Assembly: GCA_037039925.1 (NCBI GenBank) | Contig: JAXRKP010000287.1 | Coordinates: forward strand, 60,001-124,000 | DNA: 64,000 nucleotides | DNA from: Doris montereyensis | Taxonomy: Eukaryota > Mollusca > Gastropoda > Nudibranchia > Dorididae | Direction of reading: 5' to 3' | Shown here: one piece after another, positions 27,101-35,054 of the stretch | Position numbering within the stretch: position 1 is the stretch's first letter | Layout: each line of letters starts with the position of its first letter | Translations under genes and position numbers: made by a program | The notes under the pieces: generated by a model | Databases searched by the model: none | The model's input: the letters and a program-made list of their open reading frames with translations, nothing else | Told to the model about the DNA's origin: nothing

Positions 27101-30100
27101 TAAAAAAAAAATGTATCTTTAAAGATATTTTTATATGTTATGTAATCTTATGCAGATTTATATCCTTTTCCTTTATATGATATAATCAGTTTCAATTTTA
27201 AAATGTTAAATGGAGTCATTTTCTGACAGTGTCATTTTTTATTCTCATCACCCTCAAAAATTACCTGTAATTGCTTTCATCTTTACCTTACCTGTTCACA
27301 AAAAAATTTGCTTTTGTGTGCACAGGTCCATCGTCGTCTACTTCATGATGATGGTAAAGGTGTAGGAGAGGCCTTAAATGAACCCGGTTTGGATAAGAAA
27401 GGACTAATTGTTAGAGGTACATCCTTTGTTCTTTGTTCATACTAACATAATATATTCTTATAATATACAGACATGAAATTTTTCATATCCCTTTGGCTCA
27501 AAAGTGTAAACCTACTAAGTCACCCCTGACTGAAATAATCATAAATTTTCACATATCATATTCAACCCTTTCGTTTTAAATCTGCCCAAGCTACTATCAG
27601 CCCTCAATGTTTCATCCGCCTGAAGAGCGCACCTCTTGCCAGCATTCGGTCCGGCCTATCCGCCCTGTAACACCCACTTCTCTTTGTATAAACTTCTACA
27701 CTACAAGAGCTCCTTAATATAGCCAAAAATAGAATTTACATCATCTTTGATATTATGGGATGGCTAAGCCTTTTTCTGACCCAATTTAGGGTCCGTGGGC
27801 AGCTGTGTTCGAGGCCTTTCTTAGTCTTCATCTACACATGTGTGTGTAGAACTACTGTTAGATTTAGTAGTAGACCTATTAGGCCTATACTGTGTATCGA
27901 TCATTGATTCAGTCTACTAATATATTACAATCTTCATTATCTAGTCTTTATTATCGATATCACAGAGATTCTCTCGTAAGAAATTAACTTTAGAGGTGAC
28001 ACGGAAAATGAGAATGAGTCCAATTATTTTTTTTAACGCACTTCTGGCACGCAATTGAACAGTTTAGTTTACCAGCTCAGTTTCCTCAAACCACTGGCAA
28101 TTAACTATAATACTTTCCCAAATCTGAACTCCCTGTCTTCATAAATAAAACTTCTGTAAGCATTTTAGTCCAACAATCCCAAATTCTGGCTAATAAATAC
28201 AAGCGGCTCAGCAGGAACTCAAATTTTTACCTTGCGCTGAGCTGACCAAAATTCAATCATGAAAGGGTTATTTGGTGTGAATTTTTTCTTTATGTGAATT
28301 TTTTCTTCTTTTGAATTCTTTAAATTTGTTTGCCTTGTTTTGTGTCACGCTTCACTTGGTTTGAGTCTGCTTTACATTAAGATTTTATTCTTGTAGCTCT
28401 CTTTTTTTCATTTGGGTCATTGCTATCATTTTATCATGTGGGGGGGGTAGGGTGATTTATTTATGTTGTATTATTTGTTTTGGAATTCTTTTCTTGTTTT
28501 TGTACTTTAATTATTGTTTTCTTTTGGACAGTGGCTTATTTTATGCTTTGCATTTTGTTTTCTTCTGCTTCATGTTCTTTAATGGGATGTCTGAAGGGGA
28601 GGTAGAAGTGAGCATTTTTATCTGTACTGATTGGCAAAGAAGGTGTGGTTTGTTTCTTTTCTGATAATTTATTTGTAATTAGTATTAAGGAGGAATACTA
28701 CCACTACCACAGTTTGTTTCTAGTTTTTATTTAATAAGATCACTCATTCATTTTGAAAACTGTGTAATAAAATATAGTCAAAACCTTTGCACATCCATAG
28801 GAAAACACTACCTTGTTCTTAGTCCTACATCTGTAGCACCAAAGCTTTATCGGACTCTAGCTAAACAGATTTTCATGAAACCTCAAATGATGCTTTCGGC
28901 CGTTGATAAAAAACCAGCTGAGTGGATCTCACATTACCACACCTTAGTAAGTGCTTTTGCTTGTAATGTATGATATGAGCCATTCTTTAAAGGGGTAAAT
29001 ATTATGTAAATGTATAAATATAATAAGGTATAATGCACAATTGAAAGTCCAATTAGCTTACTTTTGCACTCTTTTTAATGCAAAACTAGAGAAGAAAGAG
29101 TAACTTTCCCAACCATACCTAATATTATGGGATTTTATATTTTATATATAGCTTGAAGTCAGCAGAGCTCTGCAAAAATTTGTAAATTTTAATTATTCAA
29201 AAAATAAAATTTTCTTGTTTTTATACGTCATGTCTTCAGAGATTTATTTGTTGGTGTTTTGTTTTTGTTTTTAATCTCATTTTAAATAAGGCTATAATAT
29301 TATGTAATGTGACAGCTCTGTCAGAGTAAATGATTTTTATTGCACTGAATACCTTATCTATTTTTCTCGGGTCTCCTCAAACTGTAATCAAGAGCTTTAT
29401 AGGAATGTGGAAGAAATTGCAAATTCTTTATTTTGTTTCATATGTCATTATCAAGGAAAAGAGAAGGAAGAAAATTAGAGTGAGAAAAAAAAGTGTTTTA
29501 TATTGTAATCATATCATGTGACGGAGAGCAAACTTGATCTTGAAGAATAAATCTTGCCTTTATGATGTCATTAAAGAATATACATGTATGCGGTGATTAA
29601 ACAACGTGACACATTCTGAAATTATCAAATTATAAGATAGATAAAAATATTGGATCTGGGACAAATCTTTTAAGTAAATTATATTTTACATTTGTTGTAA
29701 ATAATTTTTGTTCAATCTCTCCACAGTGGAAAGGTTTGGCCTATGCATTACCTCCAAATGTACATTTACTGACGCTAGAACAGTTTTTGAGCGACGGCCC
29801 GGTGCCATCCCCTGCAGGCACTATGCCGTATTTGATCCGATTTGAACACTTTTATGAAGTGGGCGAGGACAACGTTCTGTCTCAACCGGTTATGTTTGAT
29901 ATTAAGGTAATTGTTTTTAACTGGTCTTTCATAGCTTTATGTTCATAGCTTTACGAAAGGAATTAAAAGTTTGTGCCTATTGTGCCTTGTGAAAATAAGC
30001 TGAAGAGAACGTATTTACTCAAACTGAAATGTCCATATTTCTTCTGATAAGAACACTGGTTTTATTTGTGAAAAGGACTATGTATCCACGATTTGTTCAC

Positions 30101-33100
30101 ATGGATATTGGATTATACTATATGTCGATCACATTAGTAGTCAGACATAGATTTAGATCTAGGTTTTGGACCCATTCGATTTACTTAGACTGTTGCACCC
30201 CAGTTTTATTTAATTGGCTTGCAATGTTCATTCTTAGATTGAATTTTCCTTCAAGCAATTATGGCCCCTAGAGCCAGAGCTTATCCCAGTTTCTATAGCG
30301 GAAGCGGACCAGGTGATAATAATCACCATCTGCACAGGACGCTGGTCTGAAGCAGGTTTTACTCTCATTGTCTCAAGCTAGTACTTGTGCCCATTTGTAC
30401 CTGGTTCGAGTGGCAAAATGCATGTTAAGTGTCTTTCCCAAGGAACACAACATAGATCTAGCTTTGCTAGAATCACACCCGGTACCTCATGATACCAAGC
30501 CTGGCAGCCTAACCACTCGGGCACTGATGCCACTCTTAGATTGGAGGTTTAGTCTAAATCTAGATCTAGAATGTAGAGATATTTGGATTAGATTCTACAA
30601 CATTTCTGGGTTCTAATGTAGGCCCCAAGTTATAGTCATTTGGACTGTTGCATTCCAATAGGCTATTTAATTCATTGGCATCCACTTATATGTGTGGGCC
30701 TAATGTAGTGTAGATCTCTACATCTAGATGTGAACCCAAAATACTGATAATGGGTGGTTTAGATGAAAGGTGAGCTTTTAACTATGATTATATCGTTACC
30801 AAGATGCATTCAGATCCAGATTCTTCAATGCCAAGGGTGTTGGTAACTAAGTAAGGTGTTAACTGTTATTAATTTTCACTTAAAATTATGAAAAAGTTGA
30901 GAGCTGTTACTAAATTTTGAGTTCGAAACTAACATAACAACGTAATTATCTGTCCATCAGAATGCATTTACTACATTTGCTTTGACCGACTTGCATGAAC
31001 TTTCTCTTGGTGCCAACATTCTACAAGATGATGTTCACAGATTTGAGTGGAAAACAGATGATGGCCAGTCAAGGAGTAAAACTTTCTGTTACATACTACT
31101 ATTACTACTCATGGTGTTTAATAGTTCTCTTTAAAACAGAAAATGTCACCATATTATTAGATAGTTTACTAAAGTAGAATTTTCATTCACCTATGCCGCC
31201 ATTGTCAACAGGTTTTATAATTTAAAAGTTTGAATTATACTGTTCATGCCTACTTGCCTAACCTCAATATATAATACTGACTCGGTCTAATAATCGTACT
31301 TGGTAACACCCGGGTTATAATATGTTTGTGAGTAAAACTTTCTGTAACATACCTCATGGTGTTTGATAGTTCTGTTGAAAAAAGAAAATGTCACCATATC
31401 ATTAGATAGTTTACTAAAACAGGACATTGTTCTTATATTCTATCTATCTATCTATCTACATATATTTCTTTATATAATAAAAAAAAACTTTGCTTGTTTT
31501 CTGTCACGCCTCCTGTCCTTATTAAATGGTCAATCGAGCTGAAATTTTGTATGGAAATACTCAACAAAGGCTTGATGATCCTTCATTTTCAAATCCCTAT
31601 AACTGTATTTATTTATCATATAATGGGGCATTTAGCGCGCAAAATTATCTGCCCTTGTTTCAGAAACAAATCGGTGGTAGCTCTTTTGTGTAGAGCCTGA
31701 AACCCTTCTTTGATTATAGTAAAATACGAGGGCAGCGAGTACCCCGCGTCATTATTCATAAATAATTATGTTATTACAAAAGCAGTACAACTACTGCTAC
31801 CATTCTACTCTTATTAATAATCATTCTAATACTGTAAATAATAATACTAACATTTGTGGTGATGATTATTATTAATAATAAGAAGAAGAAACAGGATGAC
31901 CACCTGTAATGATAATAACAAAAATTAGATTTAGAATTAGAAATGATAGAGTAGTAGTACATAACATTCTAGGGATTCATGTTTGTATAACTTATTGACT
32001 GGTGCTTTACAAGATTAATATTATAGATGCACAGTCTCACATTATACGTGAAAGTATTATAGGCTTTTGCATTGAGGAAATACGTCAACACAAAAGTGTT
32101 ACCATGGCCAATTACGTGAGGTCTAATCGAGAATACCTGAAACGAGCTAAACGGCCTTGTAGTTTTACATTTTGATCCACATTCATAAATGTAATTTAGT
32201 ATATTTGTGAAGTCTGTTTTCAATTCTCAAATTCCCTAACAAATTATTAAATGTTTCAACCTTACAAGTCCAAATTGATTCTTCTTTTTTTTCGTGTTCT
32301 ATTTTTTTCAACTCGTTCATTGGACATGCATCCAGAACTAGAACCTAATGTCAAAAGATATTTATTTACAAGAGTGATATAAATATCTCAATTATTCATT
32401 ACATTCTATGGCAACACAAGATAGTCGGACTTGAGCAATCTAGATTTCTAGAGTTCGAAAGGGTGAAAATACAAATGCAATAAGCAGATCTAGCGCTCTG
32501 CTCTCCCGGCTGGTACTGGCAAGAATATGTCGTCAAATGACACGCATAGAATGTCGAAGATGCCATAGCAACTATTTTCCTACAATTTCATGATTTATAT
32601 TATATAATAAATCTAGTCGTATATGTTGATTCACATGTCTAGATAGATAACATTTAAGTGTTAAAGTCAGCGCGTACGTCTTCTGCTGTCACTATACAAT
32701 GAATAGCCCTGGTAAAACACAGCCACGCAAAAGAGCTACCACCGACCTTAGTGATCGCACAATGCATCATGGGACAGATCGGCAGTAGGAGCTAAATGCC
32801 TCATTAATTAACCAAATTAGCTTTGTTCCGGTTCAGTGTATTGCGATACTTTTTTTATTGACTCAACGGAAGTTGTTGCTTCAACTTCAAAGCATAAACA
32901 AGTAGACTAGAGCATTACAACAGTACGAAAATTAATTTTGTAGACTCAAAGTTTTGAGTATAAATATTCTGTATCTTAGATCTAGCCTGTATGTTTAAAT
33001 CATCTAGATCTAGATTAAAATTTGAAGACATGGTGCATCTCATCATAGATTTAGATCTATCGGAAGGACTCCTTCAATCAGGCACACGGTGTGATTTTTG

Positions 33101-34480
33101 TTGGGATGAGCCAAGGCCTCCCTAGCCATAGGAGGCCTTTGATGGGCTGTTGGAGGGACCCTAGCTTTGCCTTGGAGGGGGTGGGGCAGGTTGGGGTGGG
33201 GAAGGATTTCAGGGTCAAGGTGATGATAGTGATCGTATAGTGTGTGCCCGACTATGGGAGTCCTTCCATAGATCTAATTTCTAGATAAAATCTCTGAGTA
33301 TGAGACATTATGGTGAATCCTAAGAAGGAAAATCAGAAACGACGATACTTGCAATACAATACTAAGACAACATAATGAACTCAACTACAGACAGAGAAGA
33401 AGAAGAAGAAACAAAAAGACAGAGAAGAAGAAGAAAAGGAAAAAGAAGGAGGGGATGGAGGAGCAGGAGAAGAAGAAGGAAAAAAAGAAGACAAGGATGA
33501 TGAACATTAGAATGTTTTTATCTTACCCTCAAAATCGTGGGAACTCCACTAGTATATATAAATGTATATAAAATTCTGAGTTGATCGTTCTTTATTTATC
33601 AAAGGCTCTGTTGCTAGACCACTAAGAGTAACCGTATTTTGCATGTGGGCTTTAAATCATCCCAAGGTTGTTTTCGTTTGAGAAAATTTTGACCAGAAGT
33701 GACATTGAATTAGGGAAAACTTCATTGTTTCCCCATCTTTAGGTAAAATTTATAATTTTCTAGGCTGCCATTTTAAACAGGTTCTATAATTAAAAACTTG
33801 TAATTGTTATAGTATCGTACACGCCTACCCATATAATCTCCTTATCGAATACTGACTCAATCTAGTGATGAAATTAAAATAGAACTCGCTATCACACAGG
33901 ATATAACTCGCTTGTATTGCTGTATATATATATAACTTTGAGTTGGTTGTTCTTTGTGCGTCAAATGTTCTGTTGCCTTACTTAGTAGGAGTAACCAAGC
34001 TTTTGCATGAAGGGTCTAATTGATCCCACGGTCATTTTCAATTAAGGAATTTTTCTATCAGAAGTGACGTTTAATTTCATTGTTTCCAGGCTTTGAGTAG
34101 ACTTTTCATTCTCCTAAGCTGCCATTTTCAACAGGTTTTAATTGTTAAAGGGCTTTGATGGAATTTAATTGGCAACAAAAATGGCAGAGTTAAAATATAA
34201 TAGGAATTTTACCTATACAATATCCTTTGAATTAATTTTCAATTTGATTTGATTGCTTAATAGAAAAGGTGTCATTTATAAAGCCTATTTCTAAAAAATT
34301 GTCAAGCATCTTCTCACAAGTTATCTATCGTTTTTCTTTTATTGTAATCAGTATTCTTCATTAAAAATTTTGATTACTGTCTCCACAGGGCATACTAAAA
34401 GAAAGATGCGCTTAAACAGCACAGTAATAATGCTCAACCCAATGGAAATCATCACTTTACAAGCTAATGTGAACATTTAG
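2870..34480 (+). CDS. MAN2B1: Lysosomal alpha-mannosidase (GH38), multi-exon gene
   Basis: This gene encodes an exo-alpha-mannosidase that removes alpha-linked mannose from N-glycans in the lysosome. I assembled 25 exons by splice signals, phase and similarity to the family: 2870-2972, 3476-3625, 6858-7051, 8311-8419, 11264-11366, 11891-11963, 14392-14508, 14977-15180, 15679-15751, 16454-16493, 17587-17656, 18840-18962, 19239-19358, 20287-20419, 21280-21350, 22130-22348, 24323-24441, 25524-25628, 26474-26559, 26886-26968, 27326-27416, 28801-28946, 29727-29906, 30961-31075, 34389-34480. Together they give about 970 residues, near the usual ~1000 of the family. Diagnostic motifs run in order: [40 protein letters not shown] and NQTEPVAGN. 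The signal-peptide exon is missing from the model and probably lies upstream. Six or so one-base homopolymer discrepancies break the frame; residue conservation around them argues for sequencing error rather than a pseudogene. MAN2B2 is the alternative family, less likely from motif match. Confidence 0.95.
3476..3625 (+). CDS. MAN2B1: Alpha-mannosidase exon 2
   Basis: Exon between TTTCTACAG and G|GTATGG, encoding [16 protein letters not shown], then [16 protein letters not shown] and [22 protein letters not shown] is a strong family signature of the GH38 (beta/alpha)7 barrel. Confidence 0.95.
5180..6235 (+). repeat. Dispersed repeat C with nested TIR element
   Basis: The outer parts (5180-5310 and 6120-6235) match 60021-60210 as one continuous stretch. 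The interior is the TIR element at 5312-6096. Confidence 0.75.
5312..6096 (+). mobile_element. Non-autonomous TIR transposon with TA target duplication, copy 1
   Basis: The ends read GTCTCTGTCAAATTGCAC and, reversed, GTCTCCGCCAAAATGCAC, flanked by TA on both sides. No transposase ORF is present. A second, inverted copy lies at 13003-13708. TA duplication is typical of the Tc1/mariner superfamily. It contains a GT microsatellite at 5561-5581. Confidence 0.8.
6858..7051 (+). CDS. MAN2B1: Alpha-mannosidase exon 3 with catalytic nucleophile; double frameshift
   Basis: The exon opens [20 protein letters not shown] and closes HASLFAQ before GTGAAA. The nucleophile motif [12 protein letters not shown] lies in a different frame from both flanks. 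An extra C in the CCCC run at 6981-6984 shifts the frame and a missing G near 7027-7028 restores it. Without the two changes translation stops at a TGA in the middle of the motif. The total length (194) still gives correct splice phases, so the two errors cancel. Confidence 0.92.
7066..7168. repeat. (AT)n microsatellite
   Basis: About 100 bp of near-perfect AT dinucleotide, broken by short GTAT and ATTT interruptions, starting 15 bp into the intron after the nucleophile exon. Confidence 0.98.
7378..7510 (+). repeat. Dispersed repeat D, copy 1 (short, SINE-like)
   Basis: Pattern: GCTG.TGGT..G..CTAC, a pyrimidine-rich stretch, CTTGTTGTTTC, CACCCTGAGATCA-like core and a GGATGGG..ATTTCAAT tail. 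Other copies: 14752-14875, 18678-18812, 21640-21755, 42510-42597 (minus). Confidence 0.7.
7711..7969. mobile_element. Foldback (MITE-like) element
   Basis: Both ends carry AATACAAAGGAGCCACAGTG in inverted orientation (22 bp perfect). A second inverted pair follows inside, AACTCCACCAATAAAGACAG against its complement near 7880. No ORF. The right arm holds a 23-bp segment identical to the nearby retrotransposon. Confidence 0.85.
8311..8419 (+). CDS. MAN2B1: Alpha-mannosidase exon 4
   Basis: Acceptor GGTTTTCAG and donor G|GTAATG. It encodes [16 protein letters not shown] followed by [13 protein letters not shown], colinear with the GH38 barrel segment after the nucleophile. Phase is 0 in and 1 out, consistent with both neighbours. 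Confidence 0.94.
8841..10775 (+). mobile_element. Degenerate non-LTR retrotransposon, R2-like (RLE type), 5'-truncated
   Basis: Domains in order, in shifting frames: end of reverse transcriptase with [15 protein letters not shown] (about 8929), a region matching the post-RT part with [12 protein letters not shown], a CCHC zinc finger [17 protein letters not shown] (about 9960-10010), then [14 protein letters not shown] (about 10338) and [17 protein letters not shown], which resemble a restriction-like endonuclease domain. Stops and frameshifts make it inactive. It sits in a mannosidase intron in sense orientation; the 5' end is not defined. An A-rich tail lies at 10746-10772. Confidence 0.85.
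11264..11366 (+). CDS. MAN2B1: Alpha-mannosidase exon 5; one-base deletion
   Basis: Encodes [20 protein letters not shown], then as written goes out of frame to a stop. One extra T in the run at 11328-11330 would give [14 protein letters not shown], colinear with family members, and would make the exon 104 nt, matching phase 1 in and 0 out. Confidence 0.9.
11891..11963 (+). CDS. MAN2B1: Alpha-mannosidase exon 6; A-run length error
   Basis: Encodes [10 protein letters not shown], then a run of nine A (11921-11929), then in a shifted frame [11 protein letters not shown]. Seven or ten A would keep frame. The junction to the next exon needs one more base as well, so either the end of this exon or the start of the next has another missing base. 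Confidence 0.82.
12195..12965 (-). pseudogene. Tc1/mariner-superfamily transposase fossil, copy 1
   Basis: Minus-strand pieces [23 protein letters not shown] and ALHRNGWQF match the VNGD, SPDL.P.DFFLWG and NGGHFEH landmarks near the C-terminus of DDE transposases. The outer end ACCGGATGACCAAAAAAAAC is TIR-like. Several stops and frameshifts. Confidence 0.72.
13003..13708 (-). mobile_element. Non-autonomous TIR transposon, copy 2 (inverted)
   Basis: Reverse-complement match to 5312-6096, with ends GTCTCCACCAAAATGCAC and its inverse. It lies directly beside the mariner remnant at 12195-12965. The right flank reads AA instead of TA. Confidence 0.78.
14392..14508 (+). CDS. MAN2B1: Alpha-mannosidase exon 7
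   Basis: Encodes [19 protein letters not shown], then [18 protein letters not shown], ending at [18 protein letters not shown] is a family signature. It reads as 39 whole codons although the previous exon leaves two bases, so one G may be missing at the acceptor (CTAGGCAG). Confidence 0.94.
14752..14875 (+). repeat. Dispersed repeat D, copy 2
   Basis: Contains GGGCTGCTAGTAGGTCCTA, CATCTTGCTGTTTCCTCTTC and CACCCTGAGATCACTG, then a TTTCAATGACACAATC tail. Confidence 0.75.
14977..15180 (+). CDS. MAN2B1: Alpha-mannosidase exon 8
   Basis: Starts after TTTCAG with a CAGCAG tandem acceptor, so 14980 is an alternative start. Encodes [16 protein letters not shown], then [19 protein letters not shown] and [17 protein letters not shown]. 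The FFPYAD..FWTGYF block is highly conserved in lysosomal alpha-mannosidases. Confidence 0.97.
15679..15751 (+). CDS. MAN2B1: Alpha-mannosidase exon 9
   Basis: Encodes [20 protein letters not shown] and LQRL between TTTCAG and G|GTAATA. It forms the helical linker leading into the QHHDAVSGT motif. Confidence 0.9.
16454..16493 (+). CDS. MAN2B1: Alpha-mannosidase exon 10 (HHDAVS metal ligand)
   Basis: A 40-nt exon encoding [14 protein letters not shown] between TTTTTCACAG and AG|GTAAGC. The histidine pair holds the C-terminal-side zinc ligand of GH38 enzymes. Too short for ordinary ORF detection, but phases 1 in and 2 out match both neighbours. Confidence 0.95.
17587..17656 (+). CDS. MAN2B1: Alpha-mannosidase exon 11
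   Basis: Completes the motif as [20 protein letters not shown] and ends NLGK|GTGGGA. The TATC microsatellite begins about 80 bp into the following intron. Confidence 0.95.
17680..18420. repeat. Tandem duplication containing TATC microsatellites
   Basis: Two units (about 17698-18022 and 18023-18420) share flanks TTCAGTTCTTGTGATATACA and TAGATGATTTGCAAA..GAGAAATTAGGTTATGATTA. The TATC arrays are at about 17738-17872 and 18055-18197. Confidence 0.93.
18678..18812 (+). repeat. Dispersed repeat D, copy 3
   Basis: Contains TATGTCCTACTTCTTGCTTT, CATCTTGCTGTTTACTCTGA, and a GGATGGGATAAATTTCAATG tail with AATC repeats, ending 28 bp before mannosidase exon 12. Confidence 0.75.
18840..18962 (+). CDS. 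MAN2B1: Alpha-mannosidase exon 12
   Basis: Encodes [15 protein letters not shown], then [19 protein letters not shown], ending at GTGAGT. The C..LNVSIC segment is the conserved disulphide-bearing stretch after the catalytic barrel. Confidence 0.93.
19239..19358 (+). CDS. MAN2B1: Alpha-mannosidase exon 13
   Basis: Forty codons after ATCCTCAG, encoding [20 protein letters not shown] and GVTVIPSD before GTGAGT. YNPL..V.Y.VRLPV matches the first beta domain of the family. Confidence 0.95.
19490..19615 (+). repeat. SINE-like fragment
   Basis: Contains GGTTCAAGCCAC (B-box-like) followed by GGAAAGGTACTTCACTCGAC, a module seen in mollusc tRNA-derived SINEs. It abuts the LINE fragment. Confidence 0.45.
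19617..19972 (-). mobile_element. LINE 3' fragment, copy 1
   Basis: Near-identical to 35060-35398 over about 340 bp. In reverse it encodes the distal part of a retrotransposon ORF ([16 protein letters not shown], [19 protein letters not shown]) and ends in an (AAAG)n tail. Confidence 0.85.
20287..20419 (+). CDS. MAN2B1: Alpha-mannosidase exon 14
   Basis: Encodes [20 protein letters not shown], then [20 protein letters not shown] before G|GTTGGC. It aligns by position with the family segment of form L.F...LP.LG...Y. The first half is poorly conserved. Confidence 0.88.
21178..21250. repeat. 26-bp minisatellite, three units
   Basis: GTAGATAAATATAAAAGTCA-type units repeat at about 21178, 21198 and 21224; the third is diverged. 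Ends 30 bp before mannosidase exon 15. Confidence 0.9.
21280..21350 (+). CDS. MAN2B1: Alpha-mannosidase exon 15
   Basis: Encodes [20 protein letters not shown] and LSGK between GCATCAG and GTATTT. This is a low-conservation linker; it is called from splice signals and matching phases 1 in and 0 out. Confidence 0.75.
21640..21755 (+). repeat. Dispersed repeat D, copy 4
   Basis: Contains GGGGCTGCTGGTGGGTCCTA, TTGCTGTTTCCTCTTGATTC and a diverged tail. Confidence 0.7.
22130..22348 (+). CDS. MAN2B1: Alpha-mannosidase exon 16
   Basis: Encodes [20 protein letters not shown] through [13 protein letters not shown] and [10 protein letters not shown], ending [19 protein letters not shown] is a hallmark of GH38 C-terminal beta domains. 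Confidence 0.97.
22425..22525 (+). repeat. tRNA-derived SINE fragment
   Basis: GATGGCCTAGTTGGTAAGC (A-box-like) and CTGGATTCATATCC (B-box-like), followed by non-tRNA sequence. Confidence 0.5.
23765..23840 (+). repeat. Half copy of the foldback element
   Basis: Shares AGGTGAAA..GACAATAAGT..ACAA.T.CCAC.AATAAAGACAGAACA with the left arm of 7711-7969. The partner arm is absent. Confidence 0.65.
24323..24441 (+). CDS. MAN2B1: Alpha-mannosidase exon 17
   Basis: Encodes [20 protein letters not shown], then [12 protein letters not shown], ending in GA|GTGAGT. VQEVHQ and E.EW.VGPIP are family signatures. Confidence 0.96.
24500..24670 (-). mobile_element. LINE 3' ORF fragment
   Basis: Reverse strand reads [14 protein letters not shown] and further on SWR-like sequence, resembling the ALQWNPQGKR.RGRP..TWRR block near the C-terminus of non-LTR ORF2 proteins. 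Confidence 0.55.
25524..25628 (+). CDS. MAN2B1: Alpha-mannosidase exon 18
   Basis: Encodes [15 protein letters not shown], then [16 protein letters not shown] before [15 protein letters not shown] is diagnostic for lysosomal-type enzymes. Confidence 0.97.
26195..26350 (+). mobile_element. LINE C-terminal ORF fragment
   Basis: A frame reads [20 protein letters not shown] then [13 protein letters not shown] and a stop, matching the RLWN.LP..I......FK..L end typical of non-LTR retrotransposon ORF2. Confidence 0.6.
26474..26559 (+). CDS. MAN2B1: Alpha-mannosidase exon 19
   Basis: Encodes [20 protein letters not shown] and PVNALITI before G|GTAAGG, after acceptor CTACATTAG. The [13 protein letters not shown] block is nearly invariant; NQT is a potential N-glycosylation site. 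Confidence 0.97.
26886..26968 (+). CDS. MAN2B1: Alpha-mannosidase exon 20; two homopolymer errors
   Basis: Core reads [14 protein letters not shown] and then, in another frame, [11 protein letters not shown] before GTATGT. A missing G in the GGGG run at 26931-26934 explains the shift. At the start, AAAAA (26888-26892) must lose one A to read VKSDM in frame; otherwise a stop appears. The alternative acceptor at 26884 gives an in-frame TGA. Both errors together leave an 83-nt exon with correct phases. Confidence 0.9.
27326..27416 (+). CDS. MAN2B1: Alpha-mannosidase exon 21
   Basis: Encodes [20 protein letters not shown], then [10 protein letters not shown] before G|GTACAT. VHRRLL.DDG.GV.E.L is conserved in the family. 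Confidence 0.96.
28801..28946 (+). CDS. MAN2B1: Alpha-mannosidase exon 22
   Basis: Encodes [20 protein letters not shown], then [13 protein letters not shown] and WISHYHTL before GTAAGT. Position and the G.H.LVL start match the family's C-terminal domain. Confidence 0.94.
29727..29906 (+). CDS. MAN2B1: Alpha-mannosidase exon 23
   Basis: Sixty codons after CTCCACAG. Encodes [13 protein letters not shown], then [16 protein letters not shown] and [19 protein letters not shown] and L.R.EH.F.VGED are family signatures. Confidence 0.97.
30295..30545 (-). repeat. tRNA-derived SINE, copy 1
   Basis: The reverse complement starts with GTGCCCGAGTGGTTAGGCTG (A box) and contains GTGTGATTCTAGC, then TGTTGTGTTCCTTGGGAAAG. 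The same module is found at 37600-37860 and 43626-43975. Confidence 0.8.
30961..31075 (+). CDS. MAN2B1: Alpha-mannosidase exon 24
   Basis: Encodes [20 protein letters not shown], then [18 protein letters not shown] before A|GTAAAA. Aligns with the F.....I..L.E..L.AN segment. The donor region is part of a local duplication (second copy near 31331). Confidence 0.93.
31073..31425. repeat. Local direct duplication at the exon 24 donor
   Basis: GAGTAAAACTTTCTGTTACA..ATGGTGTTTAATAGTTCT..TTAGATAGTTTACTAAA at 31073-31172 recurs at 31331-31425. The spacer (31175-31330) belongs to dispersed repeat B. Confidence 0.88.
31440..31765 (+). repeat. Possible Helitron/Helentron-like fragment
   Basis: ATATATTTC..AAAAACTTTGCTTGTTTTCTGTC at one end and ACGAGGGCAGCGAGTACCCC near the other resemble end sequences seen in animal Helitrons. 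No Rep/helicase ORF is visible. Low confidence. Confidence 0.25.
33052..33277. mobile_element. MITE with 20-bp terminal inverted repeats
   Basis: Ends TAGATCTATCGGAAGGACTC and its inverse GGAGTCCTTCCATAGATCTA (20 of 21 match). About 226 bp, GC-richer than its surroundings, with an internal AGGCCTCC..GGAGGCCT partial palindrome. No ORF. Confidence 0.8.
33366..33500. repeat. GAA-rich purine tract
   Basis: About 130 bp of GAAGAAGAA and GGA units on the + strand. Confidence 0.9.
33575..33920 (+). repeat. Dispersed repeat B, copy
   Basis: GAGTTGATCGTTCTTTAT, GAGTAACCGTATTTTGCATG, then CTGCCATTTTAAACAGGTT and ATACTGACTCAATCTAGTGA. The tail matches 31190-31330. Confidence 0.8.
33935..34150 (+). 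repeat. Dispersed repeat B, adjacent copy
   Basis: Begins GAGTTGGTTGTTCTTTGTGC and follows the preceding copy to CTGCCATTTTCAACAGGTTT. The two form a diverged tandem pair in the last mannosidase intron. Confidence 0.8.
34389..34480 (+). CDS. MAN2B1: Alpha-mannosidase terminal exon and stop codon
   Basis: After CTCCACAG encodes [20 protein letters not shown], then ITLQANVNI and a TAG stop at 34478-34480. It aligns with the family C-terminus of form ITL.PMEIRTF. The 3.3-kb intron before it is the longest in the 3' half. No polyadenylation site can be assigned with confidence. Confidence 0.93.
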
Positions 34481-35054
34481 TTGTTGTCAATATTCTTTTC
34501 TTGTACTTGTAGATTTTGGTTTTATGGATACCAATTGATTAATCCCCTCACTTTAAAAAAAAATATGTAACTCTTAAATTATACATTTTTCATTAAAAAA
34601 TTTGACGTGTGTCAAAGAAGCTCTCCTTTACAGGAATTTATAATACAGCTGTAAAATGTTGTTTTTTTTTAAGATTTTTTCAATATGAGTCAATATGACA
34701 TCATAATTTTTTACATTTTCCCGGGGTTTTTTTATTTTTTAGCCTTTTATTGTTTTTTTGTTTTTTTTTTGTCTCAGATCAATACATGACTTACCTTCTA
34801 AAAGTCAGTATTGAATTTCAATATTTTTATTCTCAAATTTTACTAATGATTCCTAATATGATACTATGTATTACAATGGAGGTTTCTTACCTTCCATGTG
34901 GCCAAAAATATTTGTGTGTAATGAACCTGAATCTTTTAAAAGGAAATTTATCAAAACACTCTTGATGTACCATTGCTAATACTAGATATTATGTAGGCCT
35001 ATAGTGACCACAAAACAGAACCCTTGGAAAGTTGTCTAAATTTCGCAAAAATGA

